Source: Deltaproteobacteria bacterium (lineage in GTDB: Bacteria > Desulfobacterota_B > Binatia > UBA9968). From it: 64,000 bases of DNA. Positions 50,367-58,519 of this stretch are shown here, in pieces (within the stretch, counting starts at the first letter, position 1; each line of letters opens with the position of its first letter). The stretch covers positions 38,792 to 102,791 of the forward strand of contig VBKY01000098.1 of NCBI GenBank assembly GCA_005879255.1. Reading direction: 5' to 3'. Position numbers and translations under genes: made by a program. The notes under the pieces are model-generated. The model ran no database searches. It was given only the letters and a program-made list of their open reading frames with translations, and was not told the origin of the DNA.

Positions 50367-51536
50367 ATGCTGCCGTCCAGTCACAAGCTGGCGGCAGGAG
50401 AAGCGCGAGCCGAGCTGGCTGATATTTTTCGTAGTCACGGGGAGAGCTACTGTCGCACGCATTTCTTGCCCGCTTCTCAGCGTAAGGTGATGCGGGCCGT
50501 TTCCGTGTGCCGCACCCAAGAGCTGGGAGGGCATCTCAAGCAGTGCGACACTTGCGGTTTTGAGCACCCGGCCTATAACTCCTGCCGTAACCGCCACTGC
50601 CCAAAATGTCAGTCGCTGGCCAAAGCCAAGTGGCTGGAGAAGCAGAACTCTGAGCTTTTGCCGGTGGGATACTTCCATTTGATCTTTACCTTGCCGCACG
50701 TTCTCAACGGCTTAATACTCGGTAACAGAAAGATCTTGTTAGCTCTTCTGTTTAAGGCCGTCAGTGAAACGCTCCTTGAGTTTGGCCGCTCGCGTCTTGG
50801 CGGACGGATCGGTTTCATCACAGTGCTGCACACCTGGGACCAAACGCTCAAAGACCATTTTCATCTGCATTGTCTCGTTGCTGGCGGCGCTCTGTCCTTG
50901 GATCACAGCCGCTGGATTGGAGCACGGCCAAACTTTCTCTTCCCCGTCACAGCCCTGAGCCGGGTCTTTCGGGGAAAGTTTCTCGACCTGTTAGAGAAAA
51001 ACATCGACCGAGGAAAAATCCCAGCGGCCGACAATGAGATCAAAGCATCACGCCAAAAGAGCTGGGTGGTCTATGCGAAAAAGCCTTTCGGCTCTCCTCA
51101 AACCGTCCTCGATTACCTCGGCCGCTACACCCACCGCGTCGCTCTCTCCAATGACCGCATCGTTAAAGTCGAGAACGGAGAAGTCACCTTGAGTTACCGA
51201 GATCGCAAAGATGGAGATCGAAAAAAGACTATCCCCCTGGTGGCCCACGAATTCATCCGACGCTTCCTGCTTCACGTCCTGCCTGATGGCTTCATGCGCG
51301 TCCGTCACTTCGGCTTTTTGGCCAACCGCTCTAAAAAACAAGCGCTCGCTCAATGCCGCAGACTGCTAAAAATTGATCCGGCTTTGCCGCAAAGCCAAAA
51401 AGAGTCAGCTAAAGACTTGCTACTGAGAATCACCGGCATCGATCTCAATCGCTGCCCGAGCTGCCACAACGGAACCATGATTGTCGTCGCTGAGCTGCCC
51501 CCGATATCAAGCTCGTCTCGATGGGATTCCTCCTGA
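50367..51536 (+). CDS. IS91-family HUH transposase
   Basis: A 389-residue rolling-circle transposase. An N-terminal zinc-binding region has Cys60, Cys63, Cys73, Cys78 and Cys81 (QCDTCGFEHPAYNSCRNRHCPKC). The HUH-type metal site is DHFHLHCL with His166 and His168, and the two catalytic tyrosines are Tyr250 and Tyr254 in DYLGRYTHR. C-terminal RCPSCHNG adds another Cys pair. The protein looks intact, with no frameshift. Confidence 0.9.
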   Translation: MLPSSHKLAAGEARAELADIFRSHGESYCRTHFLPASQRKVMRAVSVCRTQELGGHLKQCDTCGFEHPAYNSCRNRHCPKCQSLAKAKWLEKQNSELLPVGYFHLIFTLPHVLNGLILGNRKILLALLFKAVSETLLEFGRSRLGGRIGFITVLHTWDQTLKDHFHLHCLVAGGALSLDHSRWIGARPNFLFPVTALSRVFRGKFLDLLEKNIDRGKIPAADNEIKASRQKSWVVYAKKPFGSPQTVLDYLGRYTHRVALSNDRIVKVENGEVTLSYRDRKDGDRKKTIPLVAHEFIRRFLLHVLPDGFMRVRHFGFLANRSKKQALAQCRRLLKIDPALPQSQKESAKDLLLRITGIDLNRCPSCHNGTMIVVAELPPISSSSRWDSS

Positions 51537-51774
51537 AAAACTCAAATGCTTGTAGACCTTAACTCTTTACTGGCTGTCTTCGCACAGCTGTGTCTGCTGA
51601 TTCCAAGAAGTTGCGTAGACGCCGGATGGTACCCTCGCAATCACAGCCAAAATCTCGGCACAGGTCTTGATCTCCACCCACATGCCGATCGATCGCTACC
51701 GAGTACCACACTCCACGCCATTGCGGTGCTTTCAAATCCCCATAGCCACAACTGACGCGCTGCTCCGCGGTTTA
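51537..51774. other. Non-coding right part of the IS91-type element
   Basis: No supported gene; the open frame at 51546-51755 has no family resemblance or ribosome-binding site. It probably contains an end sequence (oriIS or terIS) of the element. Confidence 0.4.
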
Positions 51775-51869
51775 GTCCAACACGTTTTATCCCCCTGCCG
51801 CTGCTTCGGCGATTTCTTTGGAGCTTGATTGCCTCCAGGCTTTGGGGGATAAAACGCTATGCGTTAGGC
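51775..51869 (+). other. attC-like recombination site 1 (upstream boundary of the globin cassette)
   Basis: R''-like GTCCAAC (51775-51781, fits RYYYAAC) and R'-like GTTAGGC (51863-51869, fits GTTRRRY), with a 13-bp perfect inner stem CGTTTTATCCCCC (51783-51795) and GGGGGATAAAACG (51844-51856). The 3' end CTATGCGTTAGGC is typical of attC sites. The perfect stem without an extrahelical base is less typical, so confidence is moderate. Confidence 0.6.
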
Positions 51870-52350
51870 CCATTCTAACCAGAAGGAGATATGACAATGA
51901 GTGAGAAAACACTCTATCAACGACTTGGCGGCTATGACGCTATTTCCGCGGTCGCCAACGACCTGTTGCCACGCTTACAAGCGGATTCGCGACTGGCCCG
52001 CTACTGGCAGCATCGAAGCGAAGATGGCGTAAGGCGGGAAAAGCAGCTCCTGATTGATTTTCTGTGTTCCAGTGCGGGAGGTCCCCTCTACTACACCGGA
52101 CGAGATATGAAGACCTCCCACAGAGGGATGAAAATCAGTGAAAGCGATTGGTCGGCATTTTTGGGGCACCTCAATGCCACTCTAGAGGCTTTTCAAGTCC
52201 CTCAGGCTGAACGTGACCAGGTAGTCGCATTTGTACAAAGCACGAAACCCGACATCGTCGAAGCATAGATGCGGGCATAACATCCGGCTTGAGACAGACT
52301 TTCGGACCCGCTCGCTTGGCTCACGGGTCTTGCCCACTCAGCCTTGAGCG
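51864..52350 (+). mobile_element. Integron gene cassette carrying a truncated haemoglobin
   Basis: If recombination occurs between G and TTRRRY of each core site, the excisable circle would run from 51864 to 52350, 487 bp, with a single gene in the same orientation as its attC (site 2). The gene begins 33 nt after the left boundary, as expected for a cassette. Confidence 0.65.
51897..52268 (+). CDS. Group 1 truncated haemoglobin (trHbN-like), cassette-borne
   Basis: A 123-residue 2/2 globin: MSEKTLYQRLGGYDAISAVA, LLIDFLCSSAGGPLYYTGRDM, and the proximal haem ligand His75 in KTSHRGMKI, then FLGHLNATLEAFQVPQAERDQV and the terminal DIVEA. Relatives bind O2 and NO and often detoxify NO. GGAG 8 nt upstream supports ATG 51897 over ATG 51891. 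It is bounded by two attC-like sites, so it is a mobile cassette gene. The usual B10 Tyr is not obvious, so ligand chemistry may differ. Confidence 0.9.
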   Translation: MSEKTLYQRLGGYDAISAVANDLLPRLQADSRLARYWQHRSEDGVRREKQLLIDFLCSSAGGPLYYTGRDMKTSHRGMKISESDWSAFLGHLNATLEAFQVPQAERDQVVAFVQSTKPDIVEA

Positions 52351-52356
52351 TTAGGC
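52275..52356 (+). other. attC-like recombination site 2 (downstream of the globin gene)
   Basis: R'' GCATAAC (52275-52281) and R' GTTAGGC (52350-52356) are complementary in six of seven positions. The inner boxes GGCTTGAG (52286-52293) and CTCAGCC (52337-52343) pair with one unpaired T, the extrahelical base typical of attC, and GACCCG/CGGGTC form an inner stem. Length 82 nt. It begins 6 nt after the globin stop codon. Confidence 0.75.
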
Positions 52357-52538
52357 AGCTTTGGCGACTGCCGAACTATTATGGAGACCGTTATAATATG
52401 ACCCGTGATACGTTCCTTCGCTGACAAGAAAGTATTTGGATGTAGCTGGCGCTGAGTTTACTGACCCCTATTTTCAAACTCGCAAAGGAGATCATGCAGG
52501 CGCGAGAGCAAAGGTGAGAACCCGGAGGCGGGAGCTGT

Positions 52539-53609
52539 TTATAAAGGAAGACCATCAACTCCCAACTCAGAAGCTAAGCGCTGCAGATCTCTGAACAACG
52601 TGTCGTTCATCGGCACGCCTTTGGCACTCCGCTCCAGCCATGTGACGTGGCTCTGCTCGCCTGGGAGTCGGATGCGCTCGACACCAGGCATTCTTTTCGA
52701 ATTTCTCATCTGACAGATGACTTCATCGACGTTGCGCTTAAACGCTTCAACAGACGAGAAGCGCGAGATATCAAGCGCGACAATTACTTGACCGGTATTC
52801 GTCGGCGTCTCGTCGTCTTTGTTGAAGTCGATCACGTCGCGACCGAATGCGGCACCGTTCAGCGTGCCGGCAAGCAGACCGAAGACGAGCGCGAGGCCAT
52901 AGCCTTTGTAACCGCCGATAGGAAGCAGGAAGCCTTCTTCAGCTCGTTGCGGGTCAGTCAACGGTTTGCCGAACGCGTCGATCATCCAGCCTTCAGGCAT
53001 CAGCTCGCCTCGTTGAGCTTTGGTTTTCACCTTGCCGTATGCCGCCACGCTAGTGGCGATATCGAGAACGATCGGCGGTTCTTGGAAAGCCGGAATCGCG
53101 AACGCGATCGGATTCGTACTCAGTAGCAGTTCGACTCCACCCCAAGGAGGCATGTGATTGGCGCTGCCGACCGCGATGTAGATCCCGATCATGTCGCGCT
53201 CGAGTGGCATCATAGCGTAGAGCGCCGCCGGCCCTGCGTGGTTGCTCCGTCGAACGCCGACCCAGCTCACTCCAGCGCGTTCGGCTTTGTCCATCGCGAC
53301 CTGCGCCGCAAAGCGCATCACTAGGTGCCCCATACCGTTATCGCCATCGACCAGAGCCGTCGCCTCTGTTTCCGGGACGACATGAATGTTCGGCCGCAGA
53401 TTCATTCCGCCGGCTCTGATGCGCCGGACATATTGCGGCAAACGGAAAATGCCGTGACCGTCAGAGCCCCGCAGATCGGCCAGGATCATTAGCCGCGCCA
53501 CCTGTTCGGCATCTGTGGTAGGCAACCCGACGGCTGTGAGAGCGCGCGCGACGAAGGCTTCGAGATCGCGTGATTGAAATCGGCGATCGGTTGATGGAGT
53601 TGAGGCCAT
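52539..53609 (-). CDS. Ldh-family (malate/lactate/ureidoglycolate-type) oxidoreductase
   Basis: A 356-residue NAD(P)-dependent dehydrogenase of the MDH2/LDH2 fold, distinct from the classic Rossmann LDHs. Motifs: LADLRGSDGHGIFRLPQYVRRI, VRRSNHAGPAALYAM, STNPIAFAIPA, VLDIATSVAAYGKV and LPIGGYKGYGLALVFGLLAG. It may oxidise a 2-hydroxyacid or reduce a 2-ketoacid, fitting the neighbouring transport and hydroxyacid genes. It is the last gene of the - strand catabolic group and is preceded by a 70-nt palindromic repeat. Confidence 0.88.
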   Translation of the reverse strand: MASTPSTDRRFQSRDLEAFVARALTAVGLPTTDAEQVARLMILADLRGSDGHGIFRLPQYVRRIRAGGMNLRPNIHVVPETEATALVDGDNGMGHLVMRFAAQVAMDKAERAGVSWVGVRRSNHAGPAALYAMMPLERDMIGIYIAVGSANHMPPWGGVELLLSTNPIAFAIPAFQEPPIVLDIATSVAAYGKVKTKAQRGELMPEGWMIDAFGKPLTDPQRAEEGFLLPIGGYKGYGLALVFGLLAGTLNGAAFGRDVIDFNKDDETPTNTGQVIVALDISRFSSVEAFKRNVDEVICQMRNSKRMPGVERIRLPGEQSHVTWLERSAKGVPMNDTLFRDLQRLASELGVDGLPL

Positions 53610-53656
53610 TGTACGAACAGTCGCAACCAGCGGTCAGCTTCCACTCGTCCTTCTCT

Positions 53657-53728
53657 GTTCAAGGTTCCACGTTCAAAGTTCAAGGTCGGGAGCGGGGACG
53701 TTGAACATTGAACCTTGAACTTTGAACG
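53657..53728. repeat. 72-nt GTTCAA palindromic element, copy 1
   Basis: The 17-nt arms CGTTCAAAGTTCAAGGT (53670-53686) and ACCTTGAACTTTGAACG (53712-53728) are perfectly complementary, with a 25-nt loop. A homologous copy is at 57939-58014. It lies about 48 nt upstream of the Ldh gene start. Confidence 0.75.
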
Positions 53729-53769
53729 CCGAATAAGCTAGCGCTAACACGCCAAAACCGCAAAGAATC

Positions 53770-54195
53770 CTACTTCCCTTTCGGAGGAAGAGGACTGACG
53801 AGGTCACGATCGGAAAGGTGAGCCACGGTTTCGCCGGACTCGGTAAAGGTTCGGGTCACTTCGCTGCTCGTGTAAATCCACATGATCGTGAGGTGCGAGG
53901 TCCCGACATTGACAAATCGATGTGGCTTATCCGCAGGGACAAGCGTCGTATCAAAAGGATGCAAACGGTGTCGCTGTCCGTCAACCTCCGCTTCGGCCTC
54001 TCCTTCGAGAATGGTCACCTGCTCATCACAGTTGTGAGAGTGGAGCGGAACCTTCGCGCCAGCCGGGAAGCGGGTCAAGCCGGTCGTGATGTGCTTGGCG
54101 CCGATCTCTTTAGTGACGAGGGGAATGGTCTCTATGCCATTGCCGCGCTCGACTACCGGCAACGCATCGATTCTCAGAATGTGTGCTTCTGCCAT
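53770..54195 (-). CDS. Cupin-domain protein
   Basis: A 141-residue single-cupin protein. The first cupin motif reads GAKVPLHSHNCDEQVTILEGEAE with His and Glu metal ligands, the second ADKPHRFVNVGTSHLTIMWIY with the last His. Such proteins are small dioxygenases, isomerases or sensors of aromatic and sugar catabolism; which of these cannot be read. ATG 54195 has GGAGAT 7 nt upstream. It lies between the Ldh gene and an oppositely oriented second cupin gene. Confidence 0.85.
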   Translation of the reverse strand: MAEAHILRIDALPVVERGNGIETIPLVTKEIGAKHITTGLTRFPAGAKVPLHSHNCDEQVTILEGEAEAEVDGQRHRLHPFDTTLVPADKPHRFVNVGTSHLTIMWIYTSSEVTRTFTESGETVAHLSDRDLVSPLPPKGK

Positions 54196-54316
54196 GGCAA
54201 GTATCTCCCTTGGTCGTGAATCTAACAGCGGCTTTGAGCGTCCGTCAAGGTAGACAATCTACCCGCCTTGCAGTAATGAGGAATGCAAAACCGCCCGCGA
54301 CATAGGAGGAAGAAAA

Positions 54317-54712
54317 ATGGCTTTTTACAAGATTGCCGAGATGCAAAAGAATCGCGCTACGGCAAACCCGCAACAGTTCGTGCAGTCTGCCGTTGGCGAA
54401 TTTATGAAGGCGGGAATCGTGACCAAACCGGACGAGGAAGGTCCGCCGCTCCACATGCATCCCAACGAGGAGCAATTCACTTTGGTGCTCGAGGGGAAGC
54501 TTCACTTCGTCCTTGGTGACGAAGAGCGAATCTGCGAGGCAGGAGACTTGATCCACATCCCGCGCTGCGTCAAACACAGAAGTCGCGCCATTGGCGGGCC
54601 CGCGGTTTTCTTCACCGTGAAAAGCCCCGCTGGAGATGGCGACTTGGATCAGGACTACAACCGGGCCGAGGGCGCTGAAGAAGCGGAGAAACGCTTCGAA
54701 GGGAACTCTTGA
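54317..54712 (+). CDS. Cupin-domain protein
   Basis: A 131-residue cupin with GPPLHMHPNEEQFTLVLEGKLHFVLGDEE (ligands His-x-His-x4-Glu) and DLIHIPRCVKHRSRAIGGPAVFFTV. AGGAGGAA lies 6 nt before the ATG. It is the only + strand gene in this island section, and its 3' end overlaps the isochorismatase-type gene on the other strand by about 100 bp. Function unknown; the two cupins of the island are not close copies. Confidence 0.85.
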   Translation: MAFYKIAEMQKNRATANPQQFVQSAVGEFMKAGIVTKPDEEGPPLHMHPNEEQFTLVLEGKLHFVLGDEERICEAGDLIHIPRCVKHRSRAIGGPAVFFTVKSPAGDGDLDQDYNRAEGAEEAEKRFEGNS

Positions 54713-55322
54713 AGGCCTCCATAATCTGCTGATTGGTCAGCGGCCATCCGATGGAGGCTTCCATGAGTCGGAGGGCGAAGCGATGCATCTCCTCTCCATC
54801 CATGGAGTCCACGGCGTCGGATGCGATGACAACCCGAAAGTCGCGGTTAGTGGCCTCGAAAGCGGTACAGAGAACGCAGGTTGTCGTGTTGATGCCGGCA
54901 AGGATCACAGTGTCAATGCCGAGACGACGCAGCACAAACTCGAGGTCCGTTGCATAGAAGGCGCTGTAGCGCTTTTTCCCTCTGACGACGAGATCGTCTT
55001 CTGTATAGAGCGGCGCGATGATTTCTGTCCCATGACTTCCGGCGAGGTTGTGGCGGAGAATCCCCTTCCTCGCTTTGGTCGGATCATCGTGAATTGTTTT
55101 CCAAAAGGGATTGGCTGCGATCTCCCCGGACTCTCGGTATTCGGTAACCACGTGGATGATGCGGACACCGATGGCGCGAAGCTCGTCGAAGAGTTTCGCG
55201 GTTTGCGCGATCACCGGACCGCAGCGTTCAGCAGCTAAAGGAAGCGTCGCCACCGAAGGGTCCAGATGGCCTCGATGCATGTCGACGGCTATGACCGCTG
55301 TGCAGTGAGCCTGAAGCCTCAT
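54612..55322 (-). CDS. Isochorismatase-like cysteine hydrolase
   Basis: A 236-residue hydrolase of the isochorismatase/nicotinamidase fold: AVIAVDMHRGHLDP with the catalytic Asp, VVRGKKRYSAFYATDLEFVLRRLG with the Lys region, and GINTTTCVLCTAFEATNRDF with the nucleophilic Cys. The last 35 residues after LTNQQIMEAF look unconserved and are encoded in the overlap with the cupin gene, so the original stop may have been lost. It probably hydrolyses an amide (for example an N-carbamoyl compound) in the same pathway as its neighbours. Confidence 0.85.
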   Translation of the reverse strand: MRLQAHCTAVIAVDMHRGHLDPSVATLPLAAERCGPVIAQTAKLFDELRAIGVRIIHVVTEYRESGEIAANPFWKTIHDDPTKARKGILRHNLAGSHGTEIIAPLYTEDDLVVRGKKRYSAFYATDLEFVLRRLGIDTVILAGINTTTCVLCTAFEATNRDFRVVIASDAVDSMDGEEMHRFALRLMEASIGWPLTNQQIMEAFKSSLRSVSPLLQRPRPGCSPDPSRHLQRGFSR

Positions 55323-55348
55323 GCCACTTCCTTCACCTCAAGCAATCT

Positions 55349-56320
55349 TCATCGGTTGAGAACTTCGGGGTTGACGGGAGACCGGGGCGGCTCACCCTTG
55401 AGAGCCCGCGCCACCTCTTCGGCAGCTTTGGTCTGCAGTTCAACCACCGACTCGCGCGAATAAAAGGCCAGGTGTGGAGTGAGAATAATATTCGGAGCTT
55501 GCCGCAGGGGATGATCTGCCGGCGGTGGCTCAACGCTGAGCACATCCAGGGCGGCGCCGCCCAACCGACCGTCTTTCAACGCGGCCGCGAGAGCTTGCTC
55601 GTCGACGATGCCACCCCGCGATGTGTTGATGAGGAACGACGTCGGCTTCATCCGCGCCAGCTCGCGCTCACCGATCAGGTTGCGCGTCTCTGGCGAAAGC
55701 GGCACGTGAATCGAAATCGCATCAGCCTCAGCAAGGATCCTTTCAAAGTTGACGGCTTCCGCTCCATGAGGAGCGATTGCGGCGGGTTCGAGATAAGGAT
55801 CATAGACAAGCACCTTCATTCCCAGTGGCTGTACCTTCGATGCCAGCGCCTTGGCGATTTTGCCGAATCCAAGCAGACCCAGCGTCTGGCCGCGAAGCCG
55901 GCGAATTCCTGCATGAGCGACGACATCCCAGGCTCCGGTTTTCACGGCCCGATCGGCGCTAACAATCTGGCGCGCGAGCGCCAAGAGCAAGGTTAGCGCG
56001 TGATCCGAGACTTCATCGACACAGTAGTCCGGGACATTGGTCACGAGAATTCGGGCTTTGCTTGCCGCGGCCAAGTCCACGTTGTCAACGCCAATGCCAT
56101 AGCGCGCGATGATCTTGCAGCGATTGAGATTCTCGATGACACGCGCAGTCATCTTTGCGTAACAATTCAGGACACCGTCCGCGTCTCGAGTCAGCGCGAT
56201 GATCTCCTCCTCAGAGCGGCACTGTTGCGGACGCAACTCCACACTCAGCGGCGCCAGCACACGTTGCTCAGGTTCCAGAGAAGGGAAGACATAATCTGTG
56301 ATCGATACAATAAAGCGCAT
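55349..56320 (-). CDS. D-2-hydroxyacid dehydrogenase (phosphoglycerate dehydrogenase-like)
   Basis: A 323-residue NAD-dependent dehydrogenase: ARYGIGVDNVDLAAA with the substrate-binding region, the nucleotide motif GLLGFGKIAKALASKVQPLG, the catalytic Arg in NTSRGGIVDEQAL, Glu in LDVLSVEPP, and His in TPHLAFYSRES. ATG 56320 is chosen because GGGAGG is 6 nt upstream; ATG 56347 would add nine residues. It lies 26 nt before the isochorismatase gene and 50 nt after tctA, forming one operon. Confidence 0.9.
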   Translation of the reverse strand: MRFIVSITDYVFPSLEPEQRVLAPLSVELRPQQCRSEEEIIALTRDADGVLNCYAKMTARVIENLNRCKIIARYGIGVDNVDLAAASKARILVTNVPDYCVDEVSDHALTLLLALARQIVSADRAVKTGAWDVVAHAGIRRLRGQTLGLLGFGKIAKALASKVQPLGMKVLVYDPYLEPAAIAPHGAEAVNFERILAEADAISIHVPLSPETRNLIGERELARMKPTSFLINTSRGGIVDEQALAAALKDGRLGGAALDVLSVEPPPADHPLRQAPNIILTPHLAFYSRESVVELQTKAAEEVARALKGEPPRSPVNPEVLNR

Positions 56321-56370
56321 GCTACCCTCCCGGCGCGGATTATTCACCGTTAAACATTAACTCAGCTGCT

Positions 56371-57921
56371 TCATTTTGAAACCACATCGGATTTGTCTCC
56401 CGTGGCTTCGGCGTCAGAAGCCGGTTCCACAATCCCGGAAAATTTACGGCTGAGCGCCCAGCGAAGTAAAGGCGAGAGTAACATCAACAGAGCCAGCGCC
56501 ATCAGGACGGCTGCGATTGGGCGCTCGAAAAAGACTCCAAGGTTTCCCCGGGAGTAGATCAAAGAGCGCCGCAGCGAGGCCTCGAGTTGAGGGCCGAGAA
56601 TCATGGCGAGAACCAAAGGCGCCGGCTCAAAGTTGCACTTGCGCATCAGGTACCCGAACGCACCGAAGGCGACGGTTGTCCCCACATCGAAAACGCTGTT
56701 GTTCACGCTATAGGCGCCGATGATGACAAATACCAGGATGAGGGGCGCCAGCAGCGGATACGGGGCGCGAAGAAGCTTCACCCAGAGCCCGATCAGGGGC
56801 AGGTTTAAAGCCAGCAGCATGACGTTACCGATATACATGGACGCAACCAGCCCCCAGAAGACATCTGGTTTCTCAATGACCAGCAGCGGACCGGGTCTTA
56901 CGCCGTGGATCAGCAGCGCCGCAAAGATCATCGCGATCGACGCATTTCCCGGGATTCCCAAAGTGAGCAGCGGGATGAACGAGCCGGTTGCCGCGCTGTT
57001 ATTTGCTGCTTCAGGCGCGGCCACTCCTTCGATGGCGCCCTTGCCGAAGCGCTCCGGGTGCCTGCTGAGCTTTTTCTCGAGCGCGTACGAGATGAACGAC
57101 GAGATGATCGCTCCGCCGCCGGGCAGAACGCCGATGAAGAATCCCAGCAATGATCCTCGTGCGATCGGCGCGGCCGAGGCGCGCCATTCCTCCCGGTTCG
57201 GTAGGAGCCCGCGAATCTTTGTCTGAAAGACTTCAGCCTTGATGGTTTGTTCGACATTGACGAGGACCTCGCCGATTCCGAACAGACCCATGGCGACAAG
57301 AATGAACTCAAACCCTTCGCTGAGTTTGAACACTCCGTAGGTGAATCGTTGGGTTCCCATGATCGGATCGAGTCCGACGGTTCCGAGCAGGAGCCCGAGG
57401 CAAGCCATCATCAGGCCTCGCGCCATTGAAGCCCCGGCTAAGTAGCCGACCATCGTGAGTCCGAGAACGAGGAGTGCAAAGTTCTCCGGAGGCCCAAACT
57501 TGATCGCGAAGGCGGCAAGCGGCGGCGCCAAGAGAATTAGACCGAAGATACTGAGCGTCCCGGCGATGAAAGAGCCGAACGCCGAAATCGCCAGCGCCGC
57601 GCCGGCTCGTCCCTGGCGCGCCATCTGATAACCATCCAGACAAGTGACCACCGATGCAGCCTCTCCGGGGATATTCAACAAGATCGAAGTCGTCGAGCCG
57701 CCGTACATAGCGCCGTAGAAGATTCCGGCAAGCAGGATGACCGCAGAGGTGGCGGGAATCCCATAAGTCACAGGCAACAGCAGGGCGATCGTTGCCGGCG
57801 GGCCGAGACCGGGCAGGACACCGATGGCCGTTCCGATAAATGATCCCAAAAAACAGTAGAGAAGATTGATCGGTGTCAGCGCGACGGCAAAACCGGTCGC
57901 GAGATTGTTGAGGATATCCAT
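56371..57921 (-). CDS. tctA: Tripartite tricarboxylate transporter, large permease TctA
   Basis: A 516-residue polytopic membrane protein with about 11-12 hydrophobic segments. The family signatures are the N-terminal GSFIGTAIGVLPGLGPPATIALLLP and the internally repeated GFFIGVLPGGGAIISSFISYALEKKLS. It forms the main channel of a TTT-type uptake system with TctB and the solute-binding TctC encoded just upstream. The substrate of these systems varies (citrate, aromatic acids, other carboxylates). Confidence 0.93.
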   Translation of the reverse strand: MDILNNLATGFAVALTPINLLYCFLGSFIGTAIGVLPGLGPPATIALLLPVTYGIPATSAVILLAGIFYGAMYGGSTTSILLNIPGEAASVVTCLDGYQMARQGRAGAALAISAFGSFIAGTLSIFGLILLAPPLAAFAIKFGPPENFALLVLGLTMVGYLAGASMARGLMMACLGLLLGTVGLDPIMGTQRFTYGVFKLSEGFEFILVAMGLFGIGEVLVNVEQTIKAEVFQTKIRGLLPNREEWRASAAPIARGSLLGFFIGVLPGGGAIISSFISYALEKKLSRHPERFGKGAIEGVAAPEAANNSAATGSFIPLLTLGIPGNASIAMIFAALLIHGVRPGPLLVIEKPDVFWGLVASMYIGNVMLLALNLPLIGLWVKLLRAPYPLLAPLILVFVIIGAYSVNNSVFDVGTTVAFGAFGYLMRKCNFEPAPLVLAMILGPQLEASLRRSLIYSRGNLGVFFERPIAAVLMALALLMLLSPLLRWALSRKFSGIVEPASDAEATGDKSDVVSK

Positions 57922-57938
57922 GCTTGCGCAATTCTTCC

Positions 57939-58014
57939 GTTCAAGGTTCCAGGCTCAAAGTTCAAAGTGCGGAGCGCGGACATTGAATGTTGAACATTGA
58001 ACTTTTGAACGTCG
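57939..58014. repeat. 76-nt GTTCAA palindromic element, copy 2
   Basis: Homologous to copy 1 at 53657, in the same orientation, and again just upstream of a - strand gene (18 nt before tctA). The arms TCAAAGTTCAA and TTGAACTTTTGA pair with one bulge. It lies in the 170-nt gap between tctB and tctA. Confidence 0.7.
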
Positions 58015-58092
58015 ATCGTTTTTATCGCGCCAAGACGCCAAGAGCACAAAGACTCCCTCTCTTCGGGGATGAGTAACTCACAAGTAACTCTC

Positions 58093-58508
58093 CTAGAGTG
58101 GCCCTCGCGGTAGCGGGACACTCAGCCAAACAGCAAACACGACATACGAACCGACTGCGGTAATCACCGCCATGCCGAATCCAGCACGCGCAACATGAAC
58201 AGGACGAGAAGAAATGTACAGATTAGATAGCCGAGCGGATCGAGCAGAAAGGTATAAGCACTAAGCACAACCAGGAGCAAAGCTACTTTCGCGATTCGAC
58301 CTGAGCCTTCTCCAGCCGTGATCGAGCCCGTCAGCGCTTGAACCATCAGGACCAGCGCCAGCAACACGATGATGACACTTGTCCACCAAGGGAAAAAACC
58401 CGGTGCGGGGCTGTGGATCGTCCCGAACGTGAGCTTTGATGACTCGAACATGGCCGCGGCGCCAAGCGCCAGCGCCACAGCTGCCACAATCGCGTCCCAC
58501 CGGCCCAT
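58093..58508 (-). pseudogene. tctB: Tripartite tricarboxylate transporter, small subunit TctB, frameshifted
   Basis: Two frames make one small membrane protein: 58508-58164 (MGRWDAIVAAVALALGAAAM, SPAPGFFPWWTSVIIVLLAL, DPLGYLICTFLLVLFMLRVLD) and about 58176-58093 (MAVITAVGSYVVFAVWLSV, ending PLPRGPL). Between MLRVLDS and GMAVITAV about 6-8 residues of the family are lost and the frame changes. The fourth membrane segment is therefore out of frame. The gene starts 11 nt after the tctC stop. Confidence 0.8.
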
Positions 58509-58519
58509 CGTCTGCGAAA

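Larger units (their letters stand above)
49372..51774 (+). mobile_element. IS91-type element with accompanying tyrosine recombinase
   Basis: The recombinase gene (49506-50354) and the HUH transposase gene (50367-51536) are 12 nt apart on one strand, a pairing known from a subgroup of IS91-like elements. Left limit is guessed from hairpins at 49372-49412, right limit from the start of the attC-like site at 51775. IS91 elements lack terminal inverted repeats and target duplications, so the ends cannot be proven here. Confidence 0.6.

Noticed and set aside
51546..51755. Small ORF after the IS91 transposase
   Set aside because: No ribosome-binding site, no similarity, and it lies in the expected terminal region of the element.
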